Part shown: in pieces, positions 36,206 through 51,700 of the stretch
How positions within the stretch are numbered: the first letter of the stretch is position 1
Layout: the number at the start of each line of letters is the position of its first letter
NCBI GenBank assembly: GCA_019155185.1
Contig: CM032804.1
Location: 4,746,492-4,810,491, forward strand
Origin: Beaufortia kweichowensis
Taxonomy: Eukaryota > Chordata > Actinopteri > Cypriniformes > Gastromyzontidae
Direction: 5' to 3'
Length of the DNA: 64,000 bases
Program-made: the position numbers and the translations under genes
Notes under the pieces: generated by a model
What the model saw: only the letters and a program-made list of their open reading frames with translations
Told to the model about the DNA's origin: nothing
Database searches by the model: none

Positions 36206-39200
36206 TTTATTTTCACAGTACATATGCAATGTACTGTATATTTTATATAAAATATATTTTACAAAAATTGGCAGTAATACCATGTTTTCTATATGGCTTA
36301 ACTTCACTACTGTCGGTACTTATATGCAACAATGCACAATTATTAAAAGTGCTGCAGAAATAAATTCGAACTGAACCAAATAAAACTGATGGAACAATCA
36401 CTTAAAAACTCCATTAAGACACAAGTGGGTTTAAACACTGAATTAAGAATTGTTTATAAAAGTAAAATTACTAAGTCTCTGATATTGCCAAATTCTGCAG
36501 AGGATACGCCAGCACAGGCTCTTGGATGACAGAGATGGGGAACAATGCATAATATCATTAATACTCATCTGAGTGACACTCAAGAATACACAACACCTGA
36601 AACACCAAAACATGATGGATGAGTATCCATGAGTCATGGGAAAGTGCTTTAATTTGCAGACACAAATAACTGTTGTTCACTTACAAGTCCAAAGAGCAAG
36701 TGAAAATGAAGATCCATTATCACTAATGTTACAACTGGATGACTTTTTTGCCTCATTTAATTTCACCTATAAACCAAGCTTCTCCTTCAGATACTAGTCA
36801 GGCTTCTGGGCAATGCCAATCTGAATGTGGTTATTATGGTAACCAGCTGAAATGTAAACCTTCTCTTACAAATAGGATAACAATGTGATTTCCAAAAAAG
36901 GGGAATATAGCTTAAAGATACATATCTTCAGTGCCCCTTTTAGTAATTGTATCTCTCAGGCAGTGAGCTGATTGGTTTAGTCCTGGATCACTTGCAATGG
37001 GATAAACCTGAGAGCCCAGGCAGCTTTTCATGTCAAAACCTTCAAGAAAAACGGCTGCAATCCAAAAGCAATCACACTTTACACTTCAAAGCACCAGGGA
37101 AAAGGAAGGCGAGAGCCGGTCCACATATTTTCCACGCTAGCCAGGCACAACTCATGCGTGGAGGAAGAGGAGATGATCTAAGGAGAAGGTGCTGTTGAAG
37201 AACACAGAGCCGACAGGTGTGCACGGGCAGGTACTGGCACATCTCCGCCCCTCCCGCAGCAAAGTTTTTAACTATAACAATAGATATACTGTTCAAAATT
37301 AAGATAAAATTTACTTGGACACTTTCTGTTTGTCAAACTTAACATTTCTACAGTTATTCTGATTGAAAGAACTTAAAGGGAACTGACATCCACAGAAAAT
37401 GACCAGTTAGACCAGTTAGACCAAATGTTATTTGCTACCTGAAAAGTCTAGTCTTTATTTACAGATGCCTATTGGTTTAATGTTTTAGCTACTGTATATA
37501 TTGAAATTCTTATATGATTAGTGGCCAAACACTTTACATCTGAAAATATACTGAAAGTTTCTATCACTGTTTAAATGAAAATTCCATGTTTAGATTGGGC
37601 AGTGGATTTTTATTAGATAACCTATTGTTTTTGTTGGCTTTCTCATTCATATTTTCTTTTCTTATTAATAATACATTTCCTGCCTTTTCAATTATGATTG
37701 GAAGTAAATAATTAAAATGATTGAAAGCTAAATGTGGCACACTTATGGGAAAAGGTTTTTGCATTTATCATGACAAATGAGCAGTCTTAAATACGACACT
37801 AATAAAACTAACTTTCACATTAATTTCATTTAATTTACTGGATCATGCTTCACACTTTATGTATAAAACCATATCTTTGCAGTTTCAAGGAACAAAATTA
37901 CTTTTATTACTAGAAATACCCAGGTCTCTCTCAAAGTTTTAAAAGCATGTTTTTATGTTTAAAGCATGATAGTCAGAAAAAGTGCTCAGAATTGTCACAT
38001 CCATAACGGTCAATATTATGAGCAAGTGAAAATTAAAATAAAAAACTATTTTATGTTCTTTGAAGAGTCATCTGTTCTGCATTTGTTGGGTGTTATTGCT
38101 TCTGTACCTGAAATCCTATAAAGTATGTTAAGTATGTTGTTCTTTTTTGTCCCATACATAATGCATGAATATTATATTAATTTTTGTCAAAGAAATAAAA
38201 AAGAACACGTGCATAGGCTGATATTTTTCTGATGTCTGGACTATCAGCAGATTCTATGAGAATTTCGATTTTAAGTTTTGACTAAAAATGTCACATCCAG
38301 AACACTGGAATTTCCCATTTTACATTATTTGTTTTACCGTAGGAATCAAGCCCATGAGCTTGGCAGTGTTAATATCGTATTTAAGACGCTTTTAACCAAA
38401 GCTTCACACATGAAAATAAAAAGTATTTAAATGAATAAATATATAATTGTTAAACACAGCATGTGCAGCTGTTTTCCGCAGTAGCAAGAGCACGTCTCAT
38501 GTAAACGATAGCGCTTATCGATATGTCAGTGACTCATCACACTCAGTCAGCCCAACCCTTTCTGTCACTCATCTCCGTTCCGGCCCAGTGCCAGTCAGCC
38601 TATGAGAACTTGCTTTGGGAATCTGACCAAAAGCACCGGTGGTTAAGCATCTGGGGCAGCCGATGAAACTGCACTATGTGAAAAGAAATCCGTGTTATTT
38701 GACACCTTACAGGTGCAATTAAGACTGATCAAGCGCATCCAGCGCAAGACAAATGATGGTGAAAATTGACTACTGCCTCTCCAAGGAAATTAGCCGAACA
38801 TTGAAGTAGTCACATGACTCGAAAAGACAATTAAGACATCTACCTTTCCCGCAGTAACATAAATCAGCGTTTACCCCATACATCACGAAAGCTTTCATAC
38901 AAATTTAAGCTGACAGCAGCGTGTTTTCATCACCGAACGTGAAGGTTAAACGGGTGGATGCCGTATTCTCTGAGATAGAAATTAGCAGCCACAAATCAAA
39001 GGAGACGGCGTTAAAAACATAAGAAATGAAGATCCCCAAATTCCACTTATGACATGTTAAAAGGAAAACGGAAAACATGCGTGAAAGCGAGGAAGAAACA
39101 GCTTTCATCAGGCAGACTTTGCCGCGCTCGCTGAGAGCTGTCAGTCCCGATGGAGGACAGCCTTCCCCAGCCACCAGTGCGGGCATGTCCGCTGCTCTTC

Positions 39201-39710
39201 TTCTACAAAACCCACTTCATCAGACTCAACTGTAACCAGAAACCCATACACTCACTCTTAGCCCTGCTCTAAACAGCCTGCCCCCATACACCCTTCACAC
39301 ATCCAGCTCTGGTCTGTATGATTGAACAATTACCGCCACGGTTAATTTAGCCGGGCCTGAGAGCGCTGCTCACCGGCATGCCGGCGCGCTCGACTCCAAT
39401 CTTCCTCCATACACAGTCTTCTCAGATGAAATCAGTGACACTGGACATGAACAACTTGCACTTTCATGGTAAATAGACTTCAATCACAGCATTTGTAGCA
39501 TAACTCTGATCTGTTAGGGATAAAATGTGAAGGAATAGGGGAGAAAAGCACCAGTCTTACTCATTTTCAACCAAGCAGAGAAGAGATTACTGCCTTCCCC
39601 ATCCTTTTAGGGAATGTTATTTTTAGTAATAGAAACAACAACAGTGTCATAAAAGGAGGAAAGTAATAAAAGAAAACAAATAATTAAAGCTGCATTTGTA
39701 ACTTCATGGT

Positions 39711-39716
39711 TTTATT
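39711..39716 (-). terminator. likely ints1 polyadenylation signal
   Basis: TTTATT on the plus strand reads AATAAA on the minus strand about 235 bases past the ints1 stop codon, giving a short 3' UTR. It is the first canonical hexamer downstream. Confidence 0.55.
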
Positions 39717-39949
39717 ATTCAAAGCGGTACACAAAAAGACTTATGACAGACATTACTCCCAGCGGAAGAGTATCACAAACGTTTTTATCATCTTTTAAGT
39801 TGATGCATTCCAGAGATATTAATGTTCAATGCTATGTCTGAATACAGATTCTTCTAAGAGTTTATCAATGATAACTGGATTGACGTCAATAGCGCATGAC
39901 ACGTTGGAGTTCAAACGAAACTTTGTAACAATGTGTTTAAAACGGTAGT

Positions 39950-42760
39950 CTATGTCGTCGCTTCCATACGTAACACCTTCATAGACTCTGCTATCATTGA
40001 ACTGGTGTCGATCTGACCGTAGATGCCCACTAAAAATGCTTTGTGGAGCAGAATATCGGCATGCTCTGAAAAGAAAAATAAACAAATACATTTTCTTTGT
40101 GATATAAGAAAAGAAACCCACAATTTAAAAAAAATATGTTCAACATTTCAAGAACTATCAAGAATATCTGTGGCATGCGGAAGATTACTACAGAACAATT
40201 ATGACTTGCCCATCACTGTGAAAACAAGCAAGGGCAGGGTCATGTATGCGTTTACAGTAATGAAAATCTGTAAATGTTAAATAAAGTTAAATAAATATGC
40301 ATTTAAAAAGACAAGATGTTAACATGAGAGAATTGGAAACCTGTAACATTTGCCTGATACAGGCAAGGATATCAGAAAGAGTCAGAACATAACTATCAAC
40401 AAAGTACCGTCATCCACCCACAGGAAAGTACATCCACCTACAACAGTAGTCTTACTAAACAGAGTACCTTGACAAAGCAGCACGTATTCCGGCAGGTTCC
40501 TCAAGGCTGTCTGCACCACATCAAAGTTCCCGCTGCCCAGACAGTACATGAAGGTTGGCAGGAATTCAGCAGCCATGCTGGAGTCAACAAACAAAGTCCG
40601 AATGTATTTGTAACATATCATGTAGGTACATTATATAATCTATAGACTATAGGGAGAAGCATTTCACCTGGGGATATTTTGGATACACCGCAGGGCCAGA
40701 CTAAATGCCATGTTACGGCACACCTCTTCAGGGGAACTCATCAGCCTCTGAAGATCGTTCTGATAATACATGATAAGTTACATGTACCTGTTTAATCTTG
40801 TTGTGTTTAAGTGTGCAATGCTGCCATGTACTTACAACAAAGTATTGTATAATTTCTGGATTCCTTTTGGATTTTTCATCCACTTCTGTCAAACCCTCAA
40901 ACACATCTATAACAAAAGAGACCAGCATGACATCAGAAATTATATGTAGTACATATTCATATATAATTTTAATCTATAATTTTAAATTGTACTTTTTAAA
41001 AATTATGTTTTTATTTTGACATTGAGGAAACAAAACAGTACAAAAACACACTAATTTCAATAATCTGCAGGTTATACAATCAATATAACTATGAAGATAC
41101 AAAAAAGAATACAGTAAAGTGATAAAATTAAATTATTTCTTTCAGAGTCTTTCAACTCTTTGTTTATAATTTGAATATGTGTATTTTGAGTTTTATATAC
41201 ATCTTTTCATTACTGTTGCTGAGATGACAACACATTTTTAGTAAATTACAGTGTGAACCATCCAACAAAACAGAATACAGTAAAGGAAAAGTTTTCAAGA
41301 CCTCACCCTCAATAGCCTCTCCTTTAGAGATCTTCTTCAGGCATTTGGTCATGTCAGCCGCAGTCAGAGGCAAAGAGGCCGAGATGTTGACCAGCGGGAG
41401 GGAACCTGATGACGAATCATCTGTTGAGACAGAGAAGAAATAAGAAAGAGACAGACAGGTTTTGGTTAAGGCTATCTCACAAGTTTTGCTGTGATGTGAG
41501 GTGTAGGTGTCCGTACCATCTCTGTCCTCTGCAGTGCTCTCAGAGGAACCAGACTTCACAGGCAGAGTCAGTCCTGCAAGCAAAGACTTGAGCTGCACCA
41601 GGTCTGGATTCTCAGTGGACAGACCCCTGTAAGAGTGAAAACACCAGGACCCTGTTTACATACACAATTCACAAAATACACTAAGATTTCTGAGTGCAAA
41701 AAAATACTTACTGGAGAACATCAGAGTGTTTTTGAAGGAAGGGTACAGCAGATGCTGCATCATGGGTAATGTATTTCTGGATGAACTGTACAAATCTATT
41801 TATGATCGGCAAACGCGACGATCTTCTGAAGTTCTGAAAGACAAAGTTTTTTGGTTCATTCGGATTTTGAATTGTTAGCGAATTAGTAAAGAATATCGTA
41901 ATAGTAGTATAAATATAACAGTAATAATTTAAAATAAAGAGTATATTAGCAAACAACTAATAATAGTAATAATCATGAATTTAATTTCACAATATCTTTA
42001 AAATACAGAAACATTATGATACAATTATGACACTATGTATAATGACTAAATAAATATTTGTGGATTGTGTTACTGCTGTACCTGTAGGACTTTGAATGAA
42101 GGACAGCAGACAGTCCTGTAGTGCCCTCTGGTGGTCAGAGTGGAAAACCAGCGGCTGCAGCAGCTCCAGTATAGCCAGAACATCACTGAAGAATGTCACA
42201 TGGATCTGCTGCTTGATCTCCTGCATGTTCAGATGGATACGGCCATGCAGGAGAGCAGCGATCATAGACAGGTGTCTGAAAACACACATCACTTTATTAC
42301 ACTCTCATACATTTAAAAAAACATCCATTTACTTTAAAACAAAAGTTCCTAGTCTTGTTGTGCACAATTAATCAGTGCTTGTTACATTATATAAAAAAAT
42401 TCATACTTTTCAGTCTTTAAAATTACTTTTCGTGACCTGACTAAATGTCAAAAAATAAAATCTCCCAATCGTTATTTCCTGCTTACATACATAGTTCTAC
42501 TTGACAATGTGTCACATCATGGAAGATAAATGTGTGAGGAATGACCTATGAGACCACAGATGTTCTTATTTTCAAACTGAACGAGAGGATTTAAATAAGA
42601 GTCTTGTGGCAAACCTGAGGAGAAGCACCGGGTGGGATACGGCCAGTTTCCTGCAGGCCAGATTAGCATCAGACACGCGATTCTCAGCTGATTTAGAGTC
42701 TCCTGTGTCAGCTAGCAGGGTGATGAGACGATGCACTAGGACATCCAACTGCAGACAAAA

Positions 42761-42791
<31 letters not shown>

Positions 42792-45700
42792 AATATAAAT
42801 ATATATATATTGTTATAAGGATATTCATGCTCTCAGGTGTGACTTGCTGCAGTGGTTACCTTGCAGGTGCTGCCGTCCGCTGTTCCCTCTCCGCTCAGAG
42901 ACGCCTCTGGTAGGCGAACGTGTTGGATGACTTCTGGAAAGTGCAGGTAGATCTGCAGTAGCAGCGTCTGGCACCTTTTACTCATTATACTGCAAACAGA
43001 GCACCACACATACACAAGAAAATATTGCTAAATAAATGCAGAAATAATAAGCCATCATTTTATGAGTGTGGTGTAACTAGAAAAATCAGCAATGATAGTT
43101 TACAACAAAGCCTTTATGTTATTAGTGGCTGAAGAAGAGTCACTCACAACGGCTTGTCCAGTCATGCATTTACAACACTTTGTTGCCTAATTGTGGTTTA
43201 TGCCTGTTAATCCGCAGTGGTGTTTACAAACAACGGATAGAAACAGAATTACTAAAAAAAAACACATAACCGTTTATCCCAGTAAACCACCACTTTCACA
43301 TAACACAGGCCAACCCTGTGTATAAGACAGCTTAGCTCCTCTCTTGCAATTCTGAGAGTAATTTTTGTGTCTGACCTTGTCTAAACATTTTTTCCCTCAT
43401 TAGGGGGGTTTAATAACCAAAGGCATATTCATGAAAGTAGGGGGGCTGACGCCACAAAGAGCCACAGTCTGATCCGTCTGACAGCTCGGTCTGAGTCGCG
43501 ATTCCCAACAGAAGCCAAAGGAGTCTTAATTCTCGTGCATTCATTATACTACGCCGAGCTTTCTCAAAGATCACAGCGCTGAATGACTTCAGCTGCTTCA
43601 CATTTCACAGCACAAGAGCCAATTACAGCTCCTCCCACTATTGTGTGAGTGTTTCTGCTGTAAGCAACAGAATGGTGTGACGTCACACGTTTACCCGGAG
43701 GCCTCTAGGAAGGAAGTTCAGGGTTTTTGCTTTGAGAATGGAGACAGCATATGTGTCTAGTGGCATGTGGCAAACACTGACATGATATTTAAGAGAGTGG
43801 CTGATTTATTGCCAGTATGGTTGGATTCATACTTCTCCTATATGAGCACCAAGGATTGGAGCATGTGCACTATGTATTTCCCAAAAGACTTGAGGAACAT
43901 ACCTGTCTCCCCACTTCTTGACACAGCTGATGAGATACTCTGAGACTTTCTTGACATTGTCCAGGTCTGAGTGCAGACAGCTGTGCAAGAGAGGCAGGCG
44001 GGACTGAAGGAGAGAACAGGACACCTGGTCCAGATTGCTTTTGGGAGCTGGTGAGTCACGGCAGTTCAGCTCGGACTCAGACAGGATGAGGTCCACCAGA
44101 CTTATTAGCTCTTCAGGGCTCAGCTTCAATTCATACTTTTCCGTGCGTTTCTGCACACACACACACAATTATGTCTCTTACTGACATTAACCAATATTTT
44201 GCATGTAATAATTTGCACACTAAAACATAATTTACAAAGTTAGGTTAACATGACCACTGAACAGGCAGTACCTTTAAGACATGTAATGTAAATGACCTCT
44301 GTTATGGCTAAACCCTGTAAAAAGTATTATTAGTATTTATCATTATTATTATTGCTGTTGTTATTATTATTATTATTATTACTAATGCTATTATTATTTC
44401 CCTACTAAGCACTTTTATACAGATCAGCACCTTGCCAAGTTGTTAAATGGTGATATATATTGATATATATATGATGATATATATGATATATATATGGTAA
44501 TATGAGCAGTCATATATTAACGTGGTCATAGATGTAACATCAACGCCATGACAATTTATGAATAACCTGTCCTTTTGCTGGTATGTTTTAATAAATTGTC
44601 TGTGTAAACTGAAGAGGGAGTTAGAGTATGTCTATACAGAACATCAAGCTGTTTTCTTAGAAAGGAAAAATTAGACTCTAGCCAAACCTGGGGAGTTTTC
44701 TGATCTCGCCCCTGCCAGATTCGAGGAATGTGACTGCAGGCCCACAGAAAGTCCAGAGCTGATGTTGGATCCAGCCTGGAGAACGAATCAAACAAAATCA
44801 AGTATGTATGATGACAGTGAAGGGAGGACAGATGATGATGATGATGATTGGATTGGCTTACCTCTGCTCTCTGTGTTTGTTAAGCAGAGAGCTGATGCAC
44901 TGATGCAGTGTGTTCCAGCTGGACTGGTGGGTGAGCAGTGCCAACAGATACGGCCTGTACGAGGGAGCCACGTTCACACTGCTGCCTTTAGCCTGAAACA
45001 GACAATGAGAAAGTTAACAATTAGTATAATGTCGGTCCATATTACAGCTTATTCTGGCCAAGAACTTAAAGGAAGAGATGGTCTGACAGTTCTCTACCTA
45101 TTTAAAAATGTCTCCAAGAAATTGTAACAACAGCCAATCAATTCGAAGCATGTGGTTCTGACCAAGCATGCACAACATGCTTTAGGTGGTCAGCAGACAT
45201 CTGTGTGTGGTCCAATGTTACAACACACTACCTCTAAAACACTGCCCACACCCACTTGCATTCTCACACTTCAGGAATGTGAGTTTTTCACCTTGTTTTG
45301 AGCAAAAAGCAGCTTCTGCTGAAGATCTGAACACACGGCCGTCACCTCAGGGTCAAGCAGTTCCAGCCAATCCACCAACAGCCCTGAACACGAGCCAGGC
45401 TTCTTTGACTCAGAGCTGCCAGGGAGAACACACACTCGTCAGTCCATATTATACATCTTGTTCTTAGTAATTGTCAGCAAAATAACAGACAATTACAAGG
45501 CAATATAATCATGAAATACACAAATTATAGATGGGAATATAGAAAATACAGAAAAAATGGTATCATTAATGATGAGTACAGCAAACATTTGCATTTTTGT
45601 AATAAATGGCATTTAAATGTAAAAATATTAAAACATTATTCTATATTATATTTATTACTGATGCATATTTAAAAGAATAGTTTACATAAAAATGTGACCC

Positions 45701-48700
45701 AGTCTGTGAAAATCCAGCTAAAGTAATTTGTGTGATTTTTCTGTTTTTTTTTTTTTTACATAAAATCATTCTGCATAATGTAAAGAATATTCTGTGGGAA
45801 TTTAACATTGATATCTTTAATATTGTCTGAGTAAGGTCATGTCAAAGATTGAAATCATAGTGAAATTGATAGGTGAAATCAAACTTTGATGCTCGTTATC
45901 TCAGAATTAGATTTTTAGACTTCAGCCTGGTTTTCACAGACAGGGACACAAATATTAATTAAAATCTAATCATTTATAAATTAGACATTTCTACTTCTGT
46001 CATGAAAACACCAAGCACAGCTGGGCGGATGTCATGATTGTGAATAAAAATCTCTTACTGTTGAATAGCTAAAGAAGACTACAAATATAACATGCAATAA
46101 TAATAATATGTGACATTTCTATAAAAAACTGAAATATGTATTGTTTCATAATATACGGGGTTAAGACCAGTTATGGGAACCCGTGGGGGTGGATGGGGTT
46201 TCCCTGCTACCAGTACTCTGTAGTAAACATTGACTTGTGTGTATTTGGCTTCACTATGGTAACTTGTACCACTGGCTGCTTGATCAAGAAAAAGCATTAA
46301 CCAATTTTTACTGTGTTCCTTCCCCACCTAGAAACAGTATCACCAGCACACAGTAAGAAACCTAAAAAAAGTATTGTTGGCCCATGTGATGAGAGAGAGA
46401 AGTGACTCATCGCACTCACATTTTGGAATCCACCTCTATTTTCACCCCTCGTTCCTCTGTTTCCTGAAGCAGTAGGGATATCACCATGGCGACGGGGCCA
46501 GCTGTGTTTCCGGGGGCTCCTGTCTCCGTACCGACGGTCATGAGCAGGGACAACAGCTCCTCTAGATACGGGGACTTTATCTCCATCAGGCCCTGCAACA
46601 CTAACACACACAGTTTTTTTTTTATAGAACGCTGAGTGTTCTTGAAAAACACACACGGGTCCAGGAATAAAAAACAAGCCAATCCCACATCGCAAAAATA
46701 AGAAGCAGCTGACGCTTCTTTTCTGAGTAATCGTCATCTAGGCCCCCAGCCCCACCACAGTAATGTTCAGGAGGGTGTACTGTACTTCAACACTGGTCAT
46801 TAGGCCCGGCGCTGGACGTAAACAAGCCCTGGAGGGGAAGAGTGGCCCTGCTGTGTGGGGTTGTTTTTGTTTTGAGTAAGTTTTTAGGGCGGCATATTAA
46901 ACTGTATAAAGAGAAACACATTCAGGACAGCGGCGGTGATGCCGGGCATGAGTCAAACGCAGCCTTCCGGAGAAACTGACTAATGCTGGCAACCGACACG
47001 CAGAGCTCAACTAACTCAGGATATCTGACTTATCCCTCTCTCCTCCTCTGTCAGGCTTACGATAGCCACAGATATTCCAACAAAAGCTATTTAAAAATAT
47101 TTTCCGTGGCATACGTTTTTTAAAGCCCACCATGTGGTTCTAAGAAGAGCTTTTAATATAGTTAATAAAACCTTTAGTGCTACATAATTCATTCACAAGG
47201 GGTCATATCACATACTTTCTTATTCTTTGTTTCCGTGAGGTCCACTTATAATGTCTAAAGCCCAAACAGTCCTAATTTGTTTATTCATGATAATTTTCTA
47301 ATATCTCTCTGACTCTCAGGCCTCAGGTTTCGTCCAGCACATGTGAGTGGCACTGCAACCACTACACATTATTACACAATGTGCATTCATTTACATAAGG
47401 GGAGGAAACATGTTTACCATTTACATGCTAATGGTGATTAAACAAATGCTTTGTGGTTAAATATAGTTCTTTTTACCTTCCCGACCCTTTATTTGCCCTG
47501 TATTACAGAAACAAAACAACCCAAGTGAACCTAGATTCCTCAGATGGAGATCTGAGCATACTTTAATACCTTTTGTTATGAGTTCAGGTTCAGCGTTGCA
47601 TCTCTCTCCAGCTCTCAGTGATGCAATAATACCTCTGACCGCCACCTCAGAGTCACGTCTGTATGCCAGAGCTTCAGCCAGGTGCAGAAACCCTGTACGA
47701 ACTTATGAGACAGGAGGAACTGAGTCAATACAACCGCAGAGCAACTACCCGAATTTTTTACTTATAATGTTGGTTATTTAGGCAAATCTCACAATTTATC
47801 GCAATAAAGACTGACCTGACAATCTGGCATTCAGTACTGAAAGTACCCCTTACCATCTGTGATGCGATGTTTGTGCGAGTACTGAGCGGCCAGAGATTTC
47901 AGCAGGCTGTGAAGTGGCCCTGTTTCTACTGCTGAGTTCTCCAGCCAGGTCAACATCTGAACAACAGCGTTAAAAAACAGCGTGGAGAAGCCGACGTCTT
48001 GAGACACCAACCTCTGCAGGAGAAACATGAGGGGAGTGAGCCAGACAGAGAGAAAACATATAACGATAGTGAATAAGTAAGTGTCGTGCCTGGTAGAGAT
48101 GGAGCTGGCGGAGTAGAGGACAGGAGATGGTATGGCTGTGATGCATTGCCATGACCAGAGCTCCAGCGTGGGCAGAATTTAAAAGTGCTGCTAGGGCTTG
48201 TAGGAGTCGTCCAGCGGCGCCGCCCTGCTGGATGTGACCCTGCCGTGCCCGCAGCACCTCTTGGGCCAGAGCTTGCTGTAGAGACAAGGCCAGTGGCCGG
48301 ACCGGGGGTGCAGGCCAACGTGGATCCACCTTCAGTGGAAAAAGCTTGAGGGCAAAGAGAGACAGTCAGCTACATTGCAAAAGTATATAACAGTGTTGGT
48401 AATACTTTTCAAATCTTAGAATTATATGTCATACCTGAAGTAGGATTCCTGCGAGATCGTCATCTGGGCCAATCACAGGCATCTGACTCACAGCTCTCTT
48501 TATAGATCCATGGGGCGCTTCTACAGTAACCTTAGCCCTACTCACCTCTGAACTGTCTGTGAGACATTAGTATAAATCCAAAATAGCATTAGTATAGCAC
48601 CCGAGTAAAAGAGACTAATACTGAATCTAAATGTGTTATGATTCTGACCTCTGCGTGAAGGAATTGAAGCACTGAGTAAACTATGAAACGTGTGTCCTCC

Positions 48701-51700
48701 TGATGCTCCTCTCTCATGCTGAACCTCAACCAGATGAGCCATGTAGTCTACAAAAGAGTCATTAACACGTAAATACATCCAAAACAGCATTTGTTACACC
48801 AGGAATCATGGGATAGTGGAGGCATGATAGGTCCTCACTTTTGTCCATAATGTTCTGCTCCAGTGTCTGAGGATCATGAGACACGGCCTGGTCCAGATAC
48901 TGCAGCAGCTTGCTCATGCTGGAGACGGGAATCCCGAAAGACTGGACGAATAAAAGCAGCTGCTGAGGCTCAAGATCCTGCAGGGCTGCAGGAAGAGTCA
49001 GAGAAACCAATGCAGTTACATATAAAATCATCAGCAATTCTATTTAAAGTAGTTAAAAATGTAGTAGTAGTTTCTAACATCAGAGCAATCTGACGATCCA
49101 CATTTCATATCCCAGTAAAAAATATAACACTACCATATTTAAAAACTACACATAGATTTTAAGATAAATCACAACGGCACAAATGCTCTTAGCAAACTCA
49201 AAGCATATTCATAGTCTGATCAAATATCAGATAGTTACTGTACATACTCTTAAATTCCACAGTAATTTAATTCATCTGGATTTTATATAAGAGAAAAGCG
49301 TGTGACTCAGTTTTTAAGAAAATGACAATCACACAGACACATGACATAACAAATTGGTATGAGGCTTTATACTTCTGTACAAACACTTTTGACATCACTG
49401 TTGCTAAGAGATTAACATCCTGCATACCCGCATCAACCAATCGGGCCACCTCGGAGCGAATCATTCTCAATTTCAGCCAATCAGGCAACAGAAGGGCCTC
49501 CTCAGACGTGTCAACCAGAAAGGCAGTAGGAAGCGGCTTTTTATGAGGAAACCAGATATCCAACAGAGTGTAAAACTCACTCTCCCCTAAAAAAACAGCA
49601 CAAAAACACAAGCTCTTATTAGATGTTAAACAAAGAATCTATTACCCCAACACACTAACAGCACATAGAAATGATACTGACCTTTAGGAGGTCCCAATGT
49701 AAGCAGGATGACCATAGCGTGGACCACCAAAATGTGCATAGTGGCCGTTTCCCCTGAAGTCCATCGCAAGAACACTTGGTCCTGAGACTCTGACTGTTGG
49801 GTTACAAAGAAATCATGTCTTACAAACACAAAAAAACACACATTTGAACATTCCACTAATATTTTACCTACCCAGCTGTAGAGGTCCTCGCCATCTTTGG
49901 TCTTTCTCATACGACGGATGTAGATGGAGAAGATGGAGATCAGAGCAGAGAGGACAGCATCAGACTCAGGCCTGCAGGAGTGCTTGGAAAACAGGCTGTT
50001 CATTATAGTGGAGCGCTCCACTATCAGGCGGGCAACATCCTGAGAGACAGGAAATGCCAGCCAGAGGAAACAGGAAGTCAAACAAAAAGTCTTTTTATAG
50101 AGTGCCATATCAGTGAATGGTTTGAAAACTCATTAAGCATTAGTATTCTTGTGTCAAAACCAAGCGTGAGCTCACCAAGGCCAGGTCATTGTGATGTGAC
50201 TGCTCCTCCACCGGTGCATGCTGGGAAAGGTAGATCAGGTATGCGCTGATGGTTTGAGGATCTGTTTCCACATGAATGGCCTGCAAATAAAAACATTCAA
50301 TGGACATCTATCATCTTACACAACCATGAGCCGTAGCTAGACTTACCTGTTGCAGGGCACTGGCGGTCAAGCCTCTTACGCTGTCAAACAGAGGCAGTTT
50401 GGGAAGGTCTTGAAGGAGCCACTGGTAGCCTGGCAGTAACTCAGCATCTCTGGAGTCCTCCTCCATGAGCTGATCTCTGTCCTCTCCATCCCTCAACCCT
50501 CCCTCCGTCAACACCAGAGACAAACCCTGAACAAACAGTATCAATGTCAGTATGACATCATCTCACAAATCTAAATTATGCTGGTGATCATTATTTTTTA
50601 ATTAAATTACCTTCATGGCCAGCACTCTAGAGGCCACCTGAGAAGAACTGAGGCGGCGAAGGAAATAGTCCAAGACCTCACATGTGGTCTGTTCATCAGC
50701 TTTAGGACCCAACAGAAGGTCCTGCAGTCGCCCGAGCAGCTGCCTTTGCTTCTGCTGCCTCTGTGATGTGATTGAAACCCACCATCAATTTTAAAGTTAT
50801 TCTTTTATACCTTGATTAACTCTACAGTTACGTTTTCTACAAACTTAAGATTCTACAAAAGGATACAGCCCGAAAACAGAAATGAGGCTGAGCTTTACTT
50901 GTCTTTTCTTCACTCTCTGCTCTTTGCTTTCTCCTTCCTCCTCATCATCAACAGAAGCAGCATCATCAGCAGCATCATGGAGAAGAAATTCACACAGACA
51001 CTGAACGGGCAGTACGTCTAAGGAGCCCTCGCTGGACTGGACGAGATCAGCCAGCCATGGCATAGACTGAGAGGAGGCCTACATGAATTATAAACGAGTT
51101 AGTCACAGCTCCACAGAAAAAGCATCTATGCAAGTCTTTTAGTATATATGCGTGTTTACTTGTCTCTGGATGATATTGAGCAGGAAGTCAGGACTGCGGC
51201 TACGACACAGAAGATGACCCAGACGCAACGACTGGTTGAGGCTCTTCACCTGCTCCAGTATGTGAGGAGGAGGTCTACGTGGGGGACCCCTGAAAATGTT
51301 ACCAAAGAGTCAAGTTCTATATAAATGCATGAATCGTCAACCTGCATTTCTGAATTCAGTGTTATTTGCTATAGAAACAAACAGGAAGTCATACTTTGGG
51401 TCGAGGCTGGTGAGCTGAGACAGAAGAAGGCTGTTGCTCTCTGTAATAGTTTGCTTGGTGGAGGCGGCAGCCAGGTGGCTCTCAAAAGCCAAGATCTCCT
51501 GCCTCTCCTTCTGAGATATCTGCAGCTCCCGGTTGATCATCTCAGTTTTGGTCTCCTCATCAGCCACCGTGCATGGAGGGTAGGAGTAGTTACTGGAAAA
51601 AGGGAAATGTCTGGTAGCTCAAAAACCAACGAAACCACATTTCTATCTGATAATACGCAGAGCACTTACTTGGTCATAACCATCTCCATCAGCATTTTCA

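Larger units (their letters stand above)
32560..39710. other. intergenic: upstream of homeobox gene to ints1 3' end
   Basis: No coding exon is supported on either strand over 7 kb. Several moderate-GC blocks (about 32,800-33,130, 34,550-34,800, 36,940-37,260 and 38,460-38,860) are separated by AT-rich filler and could be regulatory for the homeobox gene. A SINE tail and a short tandem duplication are listed separately. Confidence 0.5.
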
